DNA of 38,455 nt, from NCBI GenBank assembly GCA_902478605.1, contig CABSLQ010000029.1, positions 1-38,455 on the forward strand. Reading direction: 5' to 3'. Both the position numbers and the translations under genes were made by a program. The notes below the pieces were generated by a model. That model had not been told where the DNA came from, did no database searches, and saw only the letters and a program-made list of their open reading frames with translations. Shown piece by piece: positions 7,641 through 16,090 of the stretch. Numbering within the stretch: the first letter of the stretch is position 1; each line of letters begins with the position of its first letter. This DNA is from an uncultured Oscillospiraceae bacterium. GTDB lineage: Bacteria > Bacillota > Clostridia > Oscillospirales > Acutalibacteraceae.

Positions 7641-8444
7641 TCAAGCCCCGGCCAAAATCAGTATGGGCAGATGCAGCCGGTTCCCAAACCGCAGGGGAAA
7701 CGAGCTGTTTCCCAGGCCCCGGCTGACGACCATCTGGGTTTCCCCCTGCCGGTACAGGCCGCTGACATACCGCGGCAGCAGCCCCTGCTCCGGTGCGAAC
7801 AGTCCCTGTTTCCCGATGCGCACCTGGCCGCCGTGGGCGTGGCCGCATACCACCAGATCCCAATGGGCCTTAGCATAATAGGGAAGCCGTTCCGGCCGGT
7901 GAGCGATGGCCAGAATCGGACGGGGCCTGTCCTCCGGCATGGCGGCCGGCCGCCGGCGGCCCACACCGTAGACGGTGACGGCTTGTCCTTCGCGCTCCAG
8001 CGTGGTCGCCCGATCGAGCAATACCCGTACCCCCGCACGGGACAATATACGGACGTAATCCCGTATCCGGCCGTGGCGCCACTCGTGATTGCCCGGCACG
8101 GCGGCGCAGGGCGCAATGGCAGCCAGCCGTCCGGCCAGCTCGCCCAGGCCGCGGGTATCCAGATCGTCGTAGCTGTTGGTCAGATCCCCGGGCAGGAAGA
8201 TGGCGTCCGGCCGCTGCAGCTCCACCAAATGCGCCAGCTTTTCCGGGGACAGATGGCAGCGGGGCAGATGCACGTCGGATACCACCGCGATCTTCATGCC
8301 GTTGAAGGCGGGCGGCAGATTTTTCAGGACCACCGGTATCGGTTCCACATCAACCGCCGTATTTTCTCTGTACAGATAATACGCGCCGGTCAGCATCGCG
8401 CCCGCCGCAGCGAGGCCCCAGCTTTTTCGTGAATTGGCGGCCAT
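7641..8444 (-). CDS. Calcineurin-like metallophosphoesterase, membrane-anchored (YaeI-like)
   Basis: 267 residues from ATG 8444; a longer reading from 8537 is less likely because it lacks a ribosome site and crosses the likely promoter region of the divergent gene. The metal-binding motifs appear in order: S-D-V-H, P-G-D-L, G-N-H-E, I-A-H-R-P and G-H-A-H-G-G-Q. This is the complete dinuclear-metal set. An N-terminal hydrophobic stretch (A-A-A-G-A-M-L-T-G-A-Y-Y-L) probably anchors it to the membrane with the catalytic domain outside. Family members hydrolyse phosphodiesters or phosphoanhydrides; the substrate cannot be inferred here. It is divergent from the aldehyde dehydrogenase gene. Confidence 0.9.
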   Translation of the reverse strand: MAANSRKSWGLAAAGAMLTGAYYLYRENTAVDVEPIPVVLKNLPPAFNGMKIAVVSDVHLPRCHLSPEKLAHLVELQRPDAIFLPGDLTNSYDDLDTRGLGELAGRLAAIAPCAAVPGNHEWRHGRIRDYVRILSRAGVRVLLDRATTLEREGQAVTVYGVGRRRPAAMPEDRPRPILAIAHRPERLPYYAKAHWDLVVCGHAHGGQVRIGKQGLFAPEQGLLPRYVSGLYRQGETQMVVSRGLGNSSFPLRFGNRLHLPILILAGA

Positions 8445-8542
8445 CGTCTCGCCCCTTTCCCTGTTTCTTATACAGTACCATGTTTTTCCCAAGAAGGAAA
8501 GAGAATTTTGCCGCATACCCCCTATTCGGAGGGACAAACCTG

Positions 8543-8551
8543 TGCTATACT
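8543..8551 (+). promoter_or_regulatory. Extended -10 promoter of the aldehyde dehydrogenase gene
   Basis: TGCTATACT matches an extended -10 (TG-n-TATACT) 33 bp before the chosen start. The -35 region is weak, as is usual for extended -10 promoters. Confidence 0.55.
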
Positions 8552-8583
8552 AAACAAGAGCAACACGAAAGGAGACCATGCAT

Positions 8584-9951
8584 ATGACTGTCACCGAACT
8601 GAATGCCGCGCAGCGCCAATTTTTTGCCGCCGGCCGCACGCGCAAGCCCGCCTTTCGCGTGGAAATGCTCTCCCGGCTGCAGGCCGGCCTGCATACCCAT
8701 GAACCGGCTCTGCTCGCCGCGCTTAAGAAAGATCTGAACAAGTCATCGGGTGAGGCGTACATGACCGAACTCGGACTGGTATACGATGAGCTTCGCTATG
8801 CGATAAAGCACGTGGAACGCTGGTCCCGCCCGCGAAGCATACGCCTGCCTATGCTGCATTTCCCGGCCTCGGGCCATATGCTGCCCGAGCCGTACGGTAC
8901 GGCGCTGATTCTGTCCCCCTGGAACTATCCGGTGCAGCTCACCCTCAATCCCCTGATCGCCGCTCTGGCCGCGGGCAACTGCGCCGTGGTGAAGCCCTCC
9001 GCCTATGCCCCGGCCACTTCGGCGGCCATCGCCGCCCTGCTGCAGGACGTCTTTCCGCCTGCCTACGTGGCAGTGGTCGAAGGCGGACGGCAGGAAAACG
9101 CCGCCCTGCTCGAAGAAAAATGGGATTTTATCTTTTTCACCGGCAGCGTGGCGGTGGGTAAGGTGGTCATGGAGGCCGCTTCCCGTCATCTGACACCGGT
9201 GGCGCTCGAACTCGGCGGAAAAAGCCCCGTCATCGTGGACGACAGCGCCAATCTGCGCCTGGCCGCCCGCCGTATCCTCTGGGGAAAGACCATTAATGCG
9301 GGCCAGACCTGTGTCGCCCCCGATTATGTGCTGGTGGATCGCCGGGTAAAAAATGCCCTGCTGCAGCAAATGCAGCAGCAGCTGTCCTTTCTGTGGGGAC
9401 GGCACCCGCTGGAAAGAGAAGATTATCCCTGTATCGTCAACACCAAGCATTTTGAGCGGCTGATGGGCCTGATGGCAGGCGAACACATCGCCCTTGGCGG
9501 CGAATGCGACGCCGCAACACGGCGAATCGCCCCCACCGTGCTGGATGAGGTGACGGCGCAGTCCCCCATTATGCAGGAAGAGATCTTCGGACCGCTCCTG
9601 CCCGTCATCGCCTACGACACGCTGGACGAAGCCATGCAGTTCGTGCGTGAGCGGCCCCATCCGCTCGCCCTGTATGTATTCTCCGAGGATGCGGATACGG
9701 TCCGCCGGCTGCTGAACGGCCTTTCCTTCGGCGGCGGCTGCGTCAACGATACGATCATGCATCTCGTCACCCACAAGATGCCCTTCGGCGGCGTGGGGGA
9801 CAGCGGAATGGGCTGCTATCATGGGAAGTTCGGCTTTGATACCTTTACCCATTACAAGAGCGTGGTGAATAAGTCCACCTCCGTCGATTTGACGCTGCGC
9901 TATCCCCCCTACGACGGCAAACTGTCCGCTATCCGGCGTTTCCTGAAATAA
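8584..9951 (+). CDS. NAD(P)-dependent aldehyde dehydrogenase (class 3-like)
   Basis: 455 residues. The ALDH core is complete: S-P-W-N-Y-P, K-P-S, the F-F-T-G-S nucleotide loop, general base E209 in L-E-L-G-G-K-S-P, and nucleophile C243 in N-A-G-Q-T-C-V-A-P-D-Y. The length and the Q-T-C-V-A-P-D-Y signature match the short class-3 or fatty-aldehyde group, which oxidises medium or aromatic aldehydes to acids. ATG 8584 gives a 9-base gap to GGAG; the in-frame ATG 8578 sits only 3 bases from it. It is the only plus-strand gene in the host block, has its own promoter and ends in a terminator, so it is probably monocistronic. The physiological aldehyde is unknown. Confidence 0.92.
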   Translation: MTVTELNAAQRQFFAAGRTRKPAFRVEMLSRLQAGLHTHEPALLAALKKDLNKSSGEAYMTELGLVYDELRYAIKHVERWSRPRSIRLPMLHFPASGHMLPEPYGTALILSPWNYPVQLTLNPLIAALAAGNCAVVKPSAYAPATSAAIAALLQDVFPPAYVAVVEGGRQENAALLEEKWDFIFFTGSVAVGKVVMEAASRHLTPVALELGGKSPVIVDDSANLRLAARRILWGKTINAGQTCVAPDYVLVDRRVKNALLQQMQQQLSFLWGRHPLEREDYPCIVNTKHFERLMGLMAGEHIALGGECDAATRRIAPTVLDEVTAQSPIMQEEIFGPLLPVIAYDTLDEAMQFVRERPHPLALYVFSEDADTVRRLLNGLSFGGGCVNDTIMHLVTHKMPFGGVGDSGMGCYHGKFGFDTFTHYKSVVNKSTSVDLTLRYPPYDGKLSAIRRFLK

Positions 9952-10002
9952 ATAGAGAGCGGGAGCCATATGTGTGCACTCCCGCTCTTCACAATCCGAA
10001 GT

Positions 10003-10040
10003 CTGCAGGCGCTGCATAGGCAGCATCTGCAGGCTTTTTT
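10003..10040 (+). terminator. Rho-independent terminator between convergent ALDH and trxA genes
   Basis: CTGCAGGCGCTGC (10003-10015) pairs with GCAGCATCTGCAG (10020-10032) with two mismatches, followed by GCTTTTTT. An upstream GAGCGGGAG/CTCCCGCTC hairpin (9957-9987) adds a second stem. Confidence 0.75.
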
Positions 10041-10059
10041 CCTATCCGCGGCGGCCGCC

Positions 10060-10377
10060 TCACACAAGCTTGTCCAGCTCCGCCGCCAAGGTGTCATAGG
10101 GCCGCGCCCCCACCAGAGTGGAAACCAGCTGCCCGTTCTTGAAAAATAAAATGCTCGGCACGCTCTGCACACGATAGGCGGCGGCCAGATCCGACTCTTC
10201 GTCGATGTCCACCTTGCCGACCGTCGCTCGGCCGTCATACTTTTCCGCGATCTTGTCGATCACCGGCGCCACCATCTTGCAGGGCATGCACCAGGTGGCG
10301 AAGAAGTCCACCATCACCACGCCGCCGTCTGCCAGCGCCTTTTCAAACCCGTCGTTGTCAAAATGCTGCACTGCCAT
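10060..10377 (-). CDS. trxA: Thioredoxin with W-C-M-P-C-K active site
   Basis: 105 residues. The thioredoxin fold is complete: active site W-C-M-P-C-K with C30 and C33, and the cis-proline segment S-V-P-S-I-L-F-F. Most thioredoxins have Gly-Pro between the cysteines; Met-Pro here may change the redox potential or partner choice. It reduces protein disulfides and accepts electrons from the adjacent reductase. ATG 10377 lies 9 bases after AAGGAG; a GTG one codon earlier is less likely. It is the second gene of a trxB-trxA unit with a 25-bp gap. The pairing with an atypical reductase suggests the two form a dedicated system. Confidence 0.95.
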   Translation of the reverse strand: MAVQHFDNDGFEKALADGGVVMVDFFATWCMPCKMVAPVIDKIAEKYDGRATVGKVDIDEESDLAAAYRVQSVPSILFFKNGQLVSTLVGARPYDTLAAELDKLV

Positions 10378-10402
10378 CACACAACACTCCTTTTCCTTCC
10401 GT

Positions 10403-11251
10403 TTATTTGGTATTCTCGATCGACCGGCAGGCCTCCTGCGCGGCGATCAGCCCCTCGCCCACCGCCTTGGCAATCTGCAGCGGCTTGCCCGTGCAGTCAC
10501 CGGCCGCGTACAGGCCGGGGATATTGGTTTCCATCTGCCGGTTTACCCGCACAAACCGCCCGTCGAGTTCCAGACCGGGGACGAGCGCATCGGGCGCCAT
10601 GACCTCCCGCAGGATAAAGATCACATCGCAGGGAAGCAGCGTGTCATCCGCCACAAATCCCTCCAGCGTTTCGCCGCCCTGCACGGCAAAGCGGCGTCCC
10701 GTTCGGTCCGCAATGCCTTCCGCCAATCCGGCAAGCGGGGTGCGCGTGACCACCGTCACCTGTACGCCGATACCCTGCAGGAAATTGGCTTCCTCCGCCA
10801 AATCGGCCGCATTGCCCGTCACCACCGCCCGTTTGCCCCGGTACAGCATGCCGTCGCAGGTCGCGCAGTAGCTGACGCCCCGCCCCACAAAGGCCTCCTC
10901 TCCCGGCAGGGCTGCGCCCGTCAGGGCGCCGACTGCCAGGACAACCCGCCGGGCCTCCACCACTGTGCTGCCCAGACCCGCCATAAACCGGTCTCCAAGG
11001 GGCAGCAGCGACACGACACGGCCCGTCATAAATACGGTGCCGGCCTCTTCCGCCTCCCGGTGCATCGTATCCAGGATGGCCGCGCCCGTCTGTCCCCGCA
11101 GGCCGGGATAATTGTCCACCTGCTGCGCACGGTAGAGCGGATTGCCCCGCCGGTCATTGGTCAGCACGGCGCAGGAGGCCCCGCGCGCGGCGGCATTGAC
11201 CGCCGCCGACAGCCCGGCCGGGCCGCCGCCAATCACCGCCACATCATACAT
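10403..11251 (-). CDS. trxB: Thioredoxin reductase-like flavoprotein lacking NADPH motifs (FFTR-like)
   Basis: 282 residues, shorter than typical NADPH thioredoxin reductases (about 310). It has the FAD motif G-G-G-P-A-G near the N-terminus, the redox pair C-A-T-C, and the C-terminal FAD motif A-A-G-D-C. In the second nucleotide-binding domain, where NADPH enzymes have G-G-G-x-S-A and H-R-R, this protein reads V-T-G-N-A-A-D-L-A-E-E-A and V-T-R-T-P-L-A, so both NADPH signatures are missing. Clostridial ferredoxin-dependent flavin thioredoxin reductases (FFTR) lack the same motifs, so ferredoxin is the likely donor (inference). ATG 11251 has GGAGG 6 bases upstream; the ATG at 11257 is fused to that site. 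Confidence 0.88.
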   Translation of the reverse strand: MYDVAVIGGGPAGLSAAVNAAARGASCAVLTNDRRGNPLYRAQQVDNYPGLRGQTGAAILDTMHREAEEAGTVFMTGRVVSLLPLGDRFMAGLGSTVVEARRVVLAVGALTGAALPGEEAFVGRGVSYCATCDGMLYRGKRAVVTGNAADLAEEANFLQGIGVQVTVVTRTPLAGLAEGIADRTGRRFAVQGGETLEGFVADDTLLPCDVIFILREVMAPDALVPGLELDGRFVRVNRQMETNIPGLYAAGDCTGKPLQIAKAVGEGLIAAQEACRSIENTK

Positions 11252-11468
11252 CGCCATCCTCCGTTCCGTCCGTTTATTCAAGCCTGGTGCGCCCGGGCAG
11301 CATGGAATGGGTTACCGCCGCGGCCTTATCCTCGCGTTCTGCACACCGCTGCCGGTCCCGGAGGCTCCCCCCGCGCATGTTTCGCGATGGCCACCGCGCA
11401 TGCCCTGCCCAGACTGCGTCAGGGACTCGGTTTTTATCCGGCGTCCGCCTTTGCTCTTTGGCGGGGGC

Positions 11469-12065
11469 TCACGTAAAATCGTACGCGTCGGCATACGGAT
11501 CGGTATCGTACGCATCTATCCCCTGAGACTCCGCCGGCTCCACATAGGTCAGCATATGCATATAGCGGCCCGTCAGAATCAGTGCCACAAGCGCGGCCGC
11601 CAGCAGGCCGCAGACGATCTGCACGACGGTGCGCCGGGCCACGCTTTTCTCCCGGGTGGAAAACACCAGCACGATGGTGCGCACAAGGAAGGGCGCCGGC
11701 AGCGCGCTGAGCAGCACGAGATTGATATTCGCTGCCGTGTAGCCGCTCTGGGTAAAGGTTCCTTCCAAACCGCCGTATGTCAGAAACACGATCATGGCCG
11801 CCACCATATAGAATACCCCGATCACGATGAAAAACACCGAGTCGAGAATATGTTCCCGGTGGCGGCTCGTATAGGACATCAGCGAGTATACCCCGACGCC
11901 CAGCAATACGGCGGCCGTGATAAACAAAAACCAATTGCTCCGGCTGTAGGCTATTTCCATCTGCTCCGGGTTCTGCAGCCCGTTCTGGAGCACAAAGGAC
12001 AGCACAATGAGAAGCGCCGTGAAACATTCATAAACAATCGCCTTAGCAAAGCGGGTAATGCGCAT
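11469..12065 (-). CDS. Multi-pass membrane protein of unknown function
   Basis: 198 residues with about four or five hydrophobic segments: near 12-28, 45-65, 78-98, 115-135 and 145-165. It ends in an acidic tail rich in Asp and Tyr. No motif of a known transporter or enzyme is seen. ATG 12065 is chosen because GGAG lies about 9 bases upstream; the ATG at 12074 touches the ribosome site. It sits 31 bp after the PfkB-type kinase gene on the same strand and may be the last gene of the cysE-cysS-kinase transcript. A gap of about 200 bp without clear signals separates it from trxB. Confidence 0.75.
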   Translation of the reverse strand: MRITRFAKAIVYECFTALLIVLSFVLQNGLQNPEQMEIAYSRSNWFLFITAAVLLGVGVYSLMSYTSRHREHILDSVFFIVIGVFYMVAAMIVFLTYGGLEGTFTQSGYTAANINLVLLSALPAPFLVRTIVLVFSTREKSVARRTVVQIVCGLLAAALVALILTGRYMHMLTYVEPAESQGIDAYDTDPYADAYDFT

Positions 12066-12096
12066 GGCTTTCATCTCCTCGTATGTATTGCAGGCG

Positions 12097-13038
12097 TTAC
12101 GCCTTTATCCTCTCCACGCGTATCTGATCGAGCAGGGCGTGGGCTGTTTCCTTATCGGCGACGGCGCTGCCGTCTTTCATGGCACTTGCCGTGCCGCAGG
12201 CCGCCGCCAGACGGCAGCACTCCTCCCGCTCGGCGCCGCGGACATACCCGACGATAAACCCTGCCAGTGCGCTATCCCCGGCTCCGACGGTGGATTTGAC
12301 CTCCACCTGGGGCACCTGTGCGCGCACAATGCCGCCCTGCGCGTCGACGCACACAAGGCCGTCGCCGCCCAACGAGACGAGCGCGTTTTCCACTCCCGCT
12401 TCAACCAGGCGCTTTGCGGCCTCCACCGCGTCAGCCGCTGTCTCGCCCGGCATGGCTACAATATGCCGCAGTTCGTGGATATTGGGCTTTATCAGCCAGG
12501 GAGAAATGCGGCGGTAATGCTCCAGGGAAAACAGGTCGGTGTCCACCGCCACGAGCGCCCCGGCCTTTTTGACCGCCAGAATCAGCTCGGCGTAATCCTG
12601 CACCGTGATATTCTCGGGCAGGCTGCCGCCGAATACCACGATGTCGCCCGGGTGCATGCGGGACTGGATCAGGGCCATCAGCGCGCCGATAAACATGGTG
12701 GATAGAGACAGGCCTTTGCGGTTAACCTTGAGGGTTTCCTCGCCGAAACGCAGCGTCAGGTTTTCCCGGACCACCCCGTCCACCTGCAGCAGCTCGTACC
12801 GCAGGCCGTCTTCCTCCAGGTAGTGGCAGAATTCGCTGTAATTGTCCCGGCCGGCCACCGCCAGGCACAGGTTGTCCAACCCAAAGGACTGCACCACGCG
12901 GGAGACGTTGATCCCCTTGCCTCCTACGCCGCGCGTTTCGTCGAGCACCCGGTTCGCCTCGTCAGTGCGCAGGCCGTCCAGCCAAAGCGTCACGTCGATC
13001 GACGGACTCAGGGTCACGCTGATGATGCCTCTGTGCAT
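12097..13038 (-). CDS. PfkB-family sugar kinase (1-phosphofructokinase/tagatose-6-phosphate kinase type)
   Basis: 313 residues. PfkB signature 1 is seen as G-V-G-G-K-G-I-N-V-S-R (37-47). Signature 2 contains G-A-G-D-S with catalytic base D255. K-P-N-I-H-E-L is the usual middle motif. The overall pattern T-L-S-P-S-I-D at the N-terminus fits the FruK/LacC subgroup, which phosphorylates fructose-1-phosphate or tagatose-6-phosphate with ATP. No sugar transporter gene lies nearby, so the substrate is unsettled. It starts 30 bp after cysS and seems to ride on the Cys-T-box transcript, an unusual link if the readthrough is real. Confidence 0.88.
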   Translation of the reverse strand: MHRGIISVTLSPSIDVTLWLDGLRTDEANRVLDETRGVGGKGINVSRVVQSFGLDNLCLAVAGRDNYSEFCHYLEEDGLRYELLQVDGVVRENLTLRFGEETLKVNRKGLSLSTMFIGALMALIQSRMHPGDIVVFGGSLPENITVQDYAELILAVKKAGALVAVDTDLFSLEHYRRISPWLIKPNIHELRHIVAMPGETAADAVEAAKRLVEAGVENALVSLGGDGLVCVDAQGGIVRAQVPQVEVKSTVGAGDSALAGFIVGYVRGAEREECCRLAAACGTASAMKDGSAVADKETAHALLDQIRVERIKA

Positions 13039-13068
13039 GTCATTCCTCCCTTTCTGTCCGCCGGCGTC

Positions 13069-14463
13069 TCAGGCGCGGTGCCATTTGACACCCTGCGGCG
13101 TATCCTCGATCACGATATTCCTCGCTTTGAGTTCGTCCCGGATCCGGTCCGCCTCGGCCCAGTTTTTCGCCTGCCGGGCGGCGGTGCGCGCCGCGATGAG
13201 CTGCTCGATCTCCTCGTCGGCCGTCTCCTCTTCCCGTGCATAGAGCAGGCCGAGCACGCCGGTCAGCTCGTCGAACAGCGCCTGCGCCGCGGTCAGCTCG
13301 CCGCGGGTGGGCCGGGCGTTCAGACGCACATTGATGTCGCGCACCAGCTCGAACAGCGCGGCGATGGCGTCCGCCGTATTGAGATCGTCCTCCATGGCGT
13401 CGATGAACTGTCCGCGCCGTGCCTCCAGCGCCGCCGCAAAGGCGGGGTCGGCCTCGCCCCCTTCCGCCGCATTCTGCAGCGCAAAGGCCAGGGCGCTCTT
13501 GCAGTTGTACAGCCGGTCAAGGGAAGCCTTCGCCTGCTCGATAATCTCGGTATTGTAGTTGATGGGGCTGCGGTAGGAGGAAGCGATGAGGAAAAACCGG
13601 ATCGGCTCATAGCCGTATTGCGCCGCCACGTCCCGCACGGTGAAGAAGTTGCCCAGCGACTTGGACATCTTCTTGTTGTCCACGTTGATATACCCGTTGT
13701 GCATCCAGTACCGGGCGAAGGGCACCCCGTTGCAGCATTCGCTCTGGGCAATTTCGTTTTCGTGGTGGGGGAAGATCAGATCCTGCCCGCCGCAGTGGAT
13801 ATCGATGGTTTCGCCCAAATACCGCCGCGCCATGGCCGAGCATTCGATGTGCCAGCCGGGGCGGCCGTCGCTGAAGGGAGAGGGCCAGGAAGGCTCGCCC
13901 GGCTTGGCCGCCTTCCACAGGGCGAAATCCATCGGCGCTTCCTTCTGCTCCTCCACGGCGATGCGGGCCCCCGCCTCCAGATCGTCCAGCGGCTGGTGAG
14001 ACAGCTTGCCGTATTCGCCGAAGGTATGGGTGCGGAAATACACGTCGCCGTTTTCCGTGCGGTAGGCGTGGCCGCTCTCCACCAGCTTTTCGATGATGGC
14101 GAGGATTTCGTCGATGTTCTCGGTGGCCTTAGGATGGATGGTCGCCTCCCGCACACCGAGCCCCTTCGCGTCAACCCAGAATTCCGCAATGTACCGCTGG
14201 GCGATCTCCTGGTACCCGACGCCCTCCTCATTGGCGCGGCGGATGATTTTATCGTCGATGTCGGTGAAGTTCTGCACGAACTTCACCGTGTACCCGCGCC
14301 ATTCCAGGTACCGGCGCAGCACGTCGAACACGCACAGCGGGCGCGCGTTGCCGATATGGATATAGTTGTACACGGTGGGGCCGCACGCGTAGATGCGCAC
14401 CACGCCCGGCTCCAGCGGCACGAGCTCTTCCTTGCGGCGGGTAAGGGTGTTGTAAATCTTCAT
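13069..14463 (-). CDS. cysS: Cysteinyl-tRNA synthetase
   Basis: 464 residues. It has the class-I motif H-I-G-N (36-39, the usual CysRS form of HIGH), the zinc-binding C27 in Y-A-C-G-P-T-V-Y, the H-I-E-C-S-A-M-A and G-G-Q-D-L-I-F-P-H-H-E-N-E motifs, and K-M-S-K-S-L-G-N. The length is normal. It charges tRNA-Cys with cysteine in the cytoplasm. Its ATG overlaps the cysE stop by four bases (ATGA), so translation is coupled. Control should come from the Cys-T-box leader in front of cysE, which joins cysteine synthesis and charging in one response. Confidence 0.97.
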   Translation of the reverse strand: MKIYNTLTRRKEELVPLEPGVVRIYACGPTVYNYIHIGNARPLCVFDVLRRYLEWRGYTVKFVQNFTDIDDKIIRRANEEGVGYQEIAQRYIAEFWVDAKGLGVREATIHPKATENIDEILAIIEKLVESGHAYRTENGDVYFRTHTFGEYGKLSHQPLDDLEAGARIAVEEQKEAPMDFALWKAAKPGEPSWPSPFSDGRPGWHIECSAMARRYLGETIDIHCGGQDLIFPHHENEIAQSECCNGVPFARYWMHNGYINVDNKKMSKSLGNFFTVRDVAAQYGYEPIRFFLIASSYRSPINYNTEIIEQAKASLDRLYNCKSALAFALQNAAEGGEADPAFAAALEARRGQFIDAMEDDLNTADAIAALFELVRDINVRLNARPTRGELTAAQALFDELTGVLGLLYAREEETADEEIEQLIAARTAARQAKNWAEADRIRDELKARNIVIEDTPQGVKWHRA

Positions 14464-15137
14464 GGCTGTCGGTTCTCCGTTTCTATTGAAATTTGGGTCG
14501 GCGGGGTGGGATCTTCCAGGCCCAGCTGCTTTTCCAGCAGGTGTATACGGTGCTCGAGGCGGCAGATCTCCTGCGCCACCGGGTCAGGGATATGCACCTG
14601 ATCGAGCTCCACGATTTTGGCGCCGTTACGGCGCACCACCCGCGCGGGCACGCCCACGGCCGTGCAGTTATCCGGGATTTCATTGAGCACCACGGCCCCC
14701 GCCGCGATGCGCACGTTGTCGCCGATTTGGATGGGGCCGAGCACCTTGGCCCCGGACCCCACCATCACGTTGTTGCCCAGCGTCGGGTGACGTTTGCCCT
14801 TATCCTTTCCCGTTCCGCCGAGCGTTACTCCCTGATAGATGGTGCAGTCGTCCCCGATGACGGTGGTTTCGCCGATGACCACACCGGTGCCGTGGTCGAT
14901 GAAAAGCCGGCGGCCGATCTGCGCGGCCGGGTGGATTTCGATATTGGTGCGGCGCACGCACCGCTGCGACACCCAGCGGGCGAGAAACTTCAAATTGTGC
15001 CGGTACAACCAGTTGGCCTTGCGATGGGCGCGGATGGCCTTATACCCGTTGTAAAGCAGCATCACTTCCAGTGAGGAACGGGCGGCCGGGTCCCGTTCGC
15101 GAATGACCGCGATATCCTCCCGCATGCGTTCAAACAC
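14460..15137 (-). CDS. cysE: Serine O-acetyltransferase
   Basis: 225 residues from GTG 15137, which has GGAGGA about 9 bases upstream and gives the usual start pattern V-F-E-R-M-R-E-D-I. A longer reading from 15230 crosses the T-box terminator and is rejected. The C-terminal half is a left-handed beta helix of hexapeptide repeats with I-D-H-G-T-G-V-V-I-G-E-T and G-V-T-L-G-G-T-G-K, the acetyl-CoA and active-site region. It makes O-acetylserine from serine, the first step of cysteine synthesis. It is the short form without the extended N-terminal domain of enterobacterial CysE. It overlaps cysS by four bases. Confidence 0.96.
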   Translation of the reverse strand: MFERMREDIAVIRERDPAARSSLEVMLLYNGYKAIRAHRKANWLYRHNLKFLARWVSQRCVRRTNIEIHPAAQIGRRLFIDHGTGVVIGETTVIGDDCTIYQGVTLGGTGKDKGKRHPTLGNNVMVGSGAKVLGPIQIGDNVRIAAGAVVLNEIPDNCTAVGVPARVVRRNGAKIVELDQVHIPDPVAQEICRLEHRIHLLEKQLGLEDPTPPTQISIETENRQP

Positions 15138-15461
15138 GCTCGCGTCTCCTCCTTTCCAGCAAAAAAGCCCCCGTCCCGCCCGGACCGCGGCGGGCCGGGC
15201 GATACGGAGGCGACAAATGCGCGGTTCCACTCCTTATTCGGACGGCGCCTGGGCGGCCGTCCCTCATAGGCCCGGTAACGGGGGCTTCCGCGACGGGATA
15301 CTCCGGGCGGCGGACCGCCGCGTTTGTCCCTTCGGGCTGACGGGTGCATTCCCTGTGCCGGACTGCCGAAAGCGCTTCCACCCGCGGCATTGCCGCGGCG
15401 CTTTCTCTCTGGGGCGCCGTACGCGCAGGTACTCCTCCCGGTAAACGCCTGTATCGAATCT
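15138..15461 (-). ncRNA. T-box riboswitch leader with Cys (UGC) specifier, controlling cysE-cysS
   Basis: On the minus strand the leader shows G-A-G-G-A-G-U-A, then C-C-A-G-A-G-A-G, then the apical G-G-G-U-G-G-A-A-G-C element. The specifier G-A-A-UGC-A-C-C has UGC (Cys) at 15348-15346. The T-box core AGTGGAACCGCG is at about 15231-15220. A bulged terminator stem (15164-15213) with arms around CGCCCGG/CCGGGCG ends in TTTTTT. Uncharged tRNA-Cys is expected to stabilise the antiterminator and switch on cysE-cysS. The upstream promoter has a perfect TATAAT. Confidence 0.93.
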
Positions 15462-15467
15462 TTTTTC

Positions 15468-15496
15468 ATTATATTACCAAATGCCGAAAAAATCCA
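15468..15496 (-). promoter_or_regulatory. Promoter of the cysE T-box leader
   Basis: On the minus strand a perfect TATAAT (15473-15468) follows a partial -35 TGGATT (15496-15491) with a 17-bp spacer. It lies just beyond the pgsA stop. Confidence 0.65.
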
Positions 15497-15499
15497 CCT

Positions 15500-16090
15500 T
15501 TATTTTCCTTCGGCGAAATAATGCCGGTAAGCCCAGAGATACTGCAGTCCCGAAATCACCGTGAGCACCACCGACACCCAGATGAGCACCCGGCCCACCA
15601 GCGGCACCGCCTGGTACACCCAGTCCGGCACCCCGGCACCCGCCAGCAGTGTATCCTGCCAGCTGACGAATTCCAGGCCCGCAATCATGTACAGAATGGC
15701 GATGAACTGCGCCACCGTCTTGGTCTTGCCGGCGAAGCTGGCGGCGATGACGGTGCCGTCCTTGGCCGCGACCAGCCGCACCGAGGTGACCATGAATTCC
15801 CGCGTGAGCACGATCATGACCGCCCACACGTCCAGCCAGCCCTCCGCCAGAAAGCCGAGGAAGGCCGCCGTGGTCAGCATTTTATCCGCCAGCGGGTCGA
15901 GAAACTTGCCGAGATTGGTGATAAGGCCGCGGCCGCGGGCAATTTTGCCGTCGATCATGTCGGTCAGGGCCGCCGCGCCGAACACCAGCCCGGCCGCCAG
16001 ATTGTGAAAGGGGAAATCCAGCAGGAGCAGCAGCAGGAAAACCGGCGTCATGACGATGCGCAGCACCGTCAGCTTATTGGGCAGATTCAT
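15500..16090 (-). CDS. pgsA: CDP-diacylglycerol-glycerol-3-phosphate 3-phosphatidyltransferase
   Basis: 196 residues, multi-spanning. It carries the CDP-alcohol phosphotransferase signature D-x2-D-G-x2-A-R-x7-G-x3-D-x3-D, seen as D-M-I-D-G-K-I-A-R followed by L-G-K-F-L-D-P-L-A-D. It makes phosphatidylglycerophosphate, the step towards phosphatidylglycerol and cardiolipin, in the membrane. ATG 16090 has GGGAG 9 bases upstream; the ATG two codons earlier is too close. The start lies inside the end of rimO (17-bp overlap), so the two are translationally linked. The order recX, rimO, pgsA is a compact run. Confidence 0.93.
   Translation of the reverse strand: MNLPNKLTVLRIVMTPVFLLLLLLDFPFHNLAAGLVFGAAALTDMIDGKIARGRGLITNLGKFLDPLADKMLTTAAFLGFLAEGWLDVWAVMIVLTREFMVTSVRLVAAKDGTVIAASFAGKTKTVAQFIAILYMIAGLEFVSWQDTLLAGAGVPDWVYQAVPLVGRVLIWVSVVLTVISGLQYLWAYRHYFAEGK

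Noticed and set aside
12823..14601. 592-codon plus-strand frame
   Set aside because: It is antisense to cysS and the kinase gene, whose motifs are complete.
15138..15230. N-terminal extension of cysE
   Set aside because: It lies within the T-box terminator and lacks a ribosome site; GTG 15137 fits the family start.
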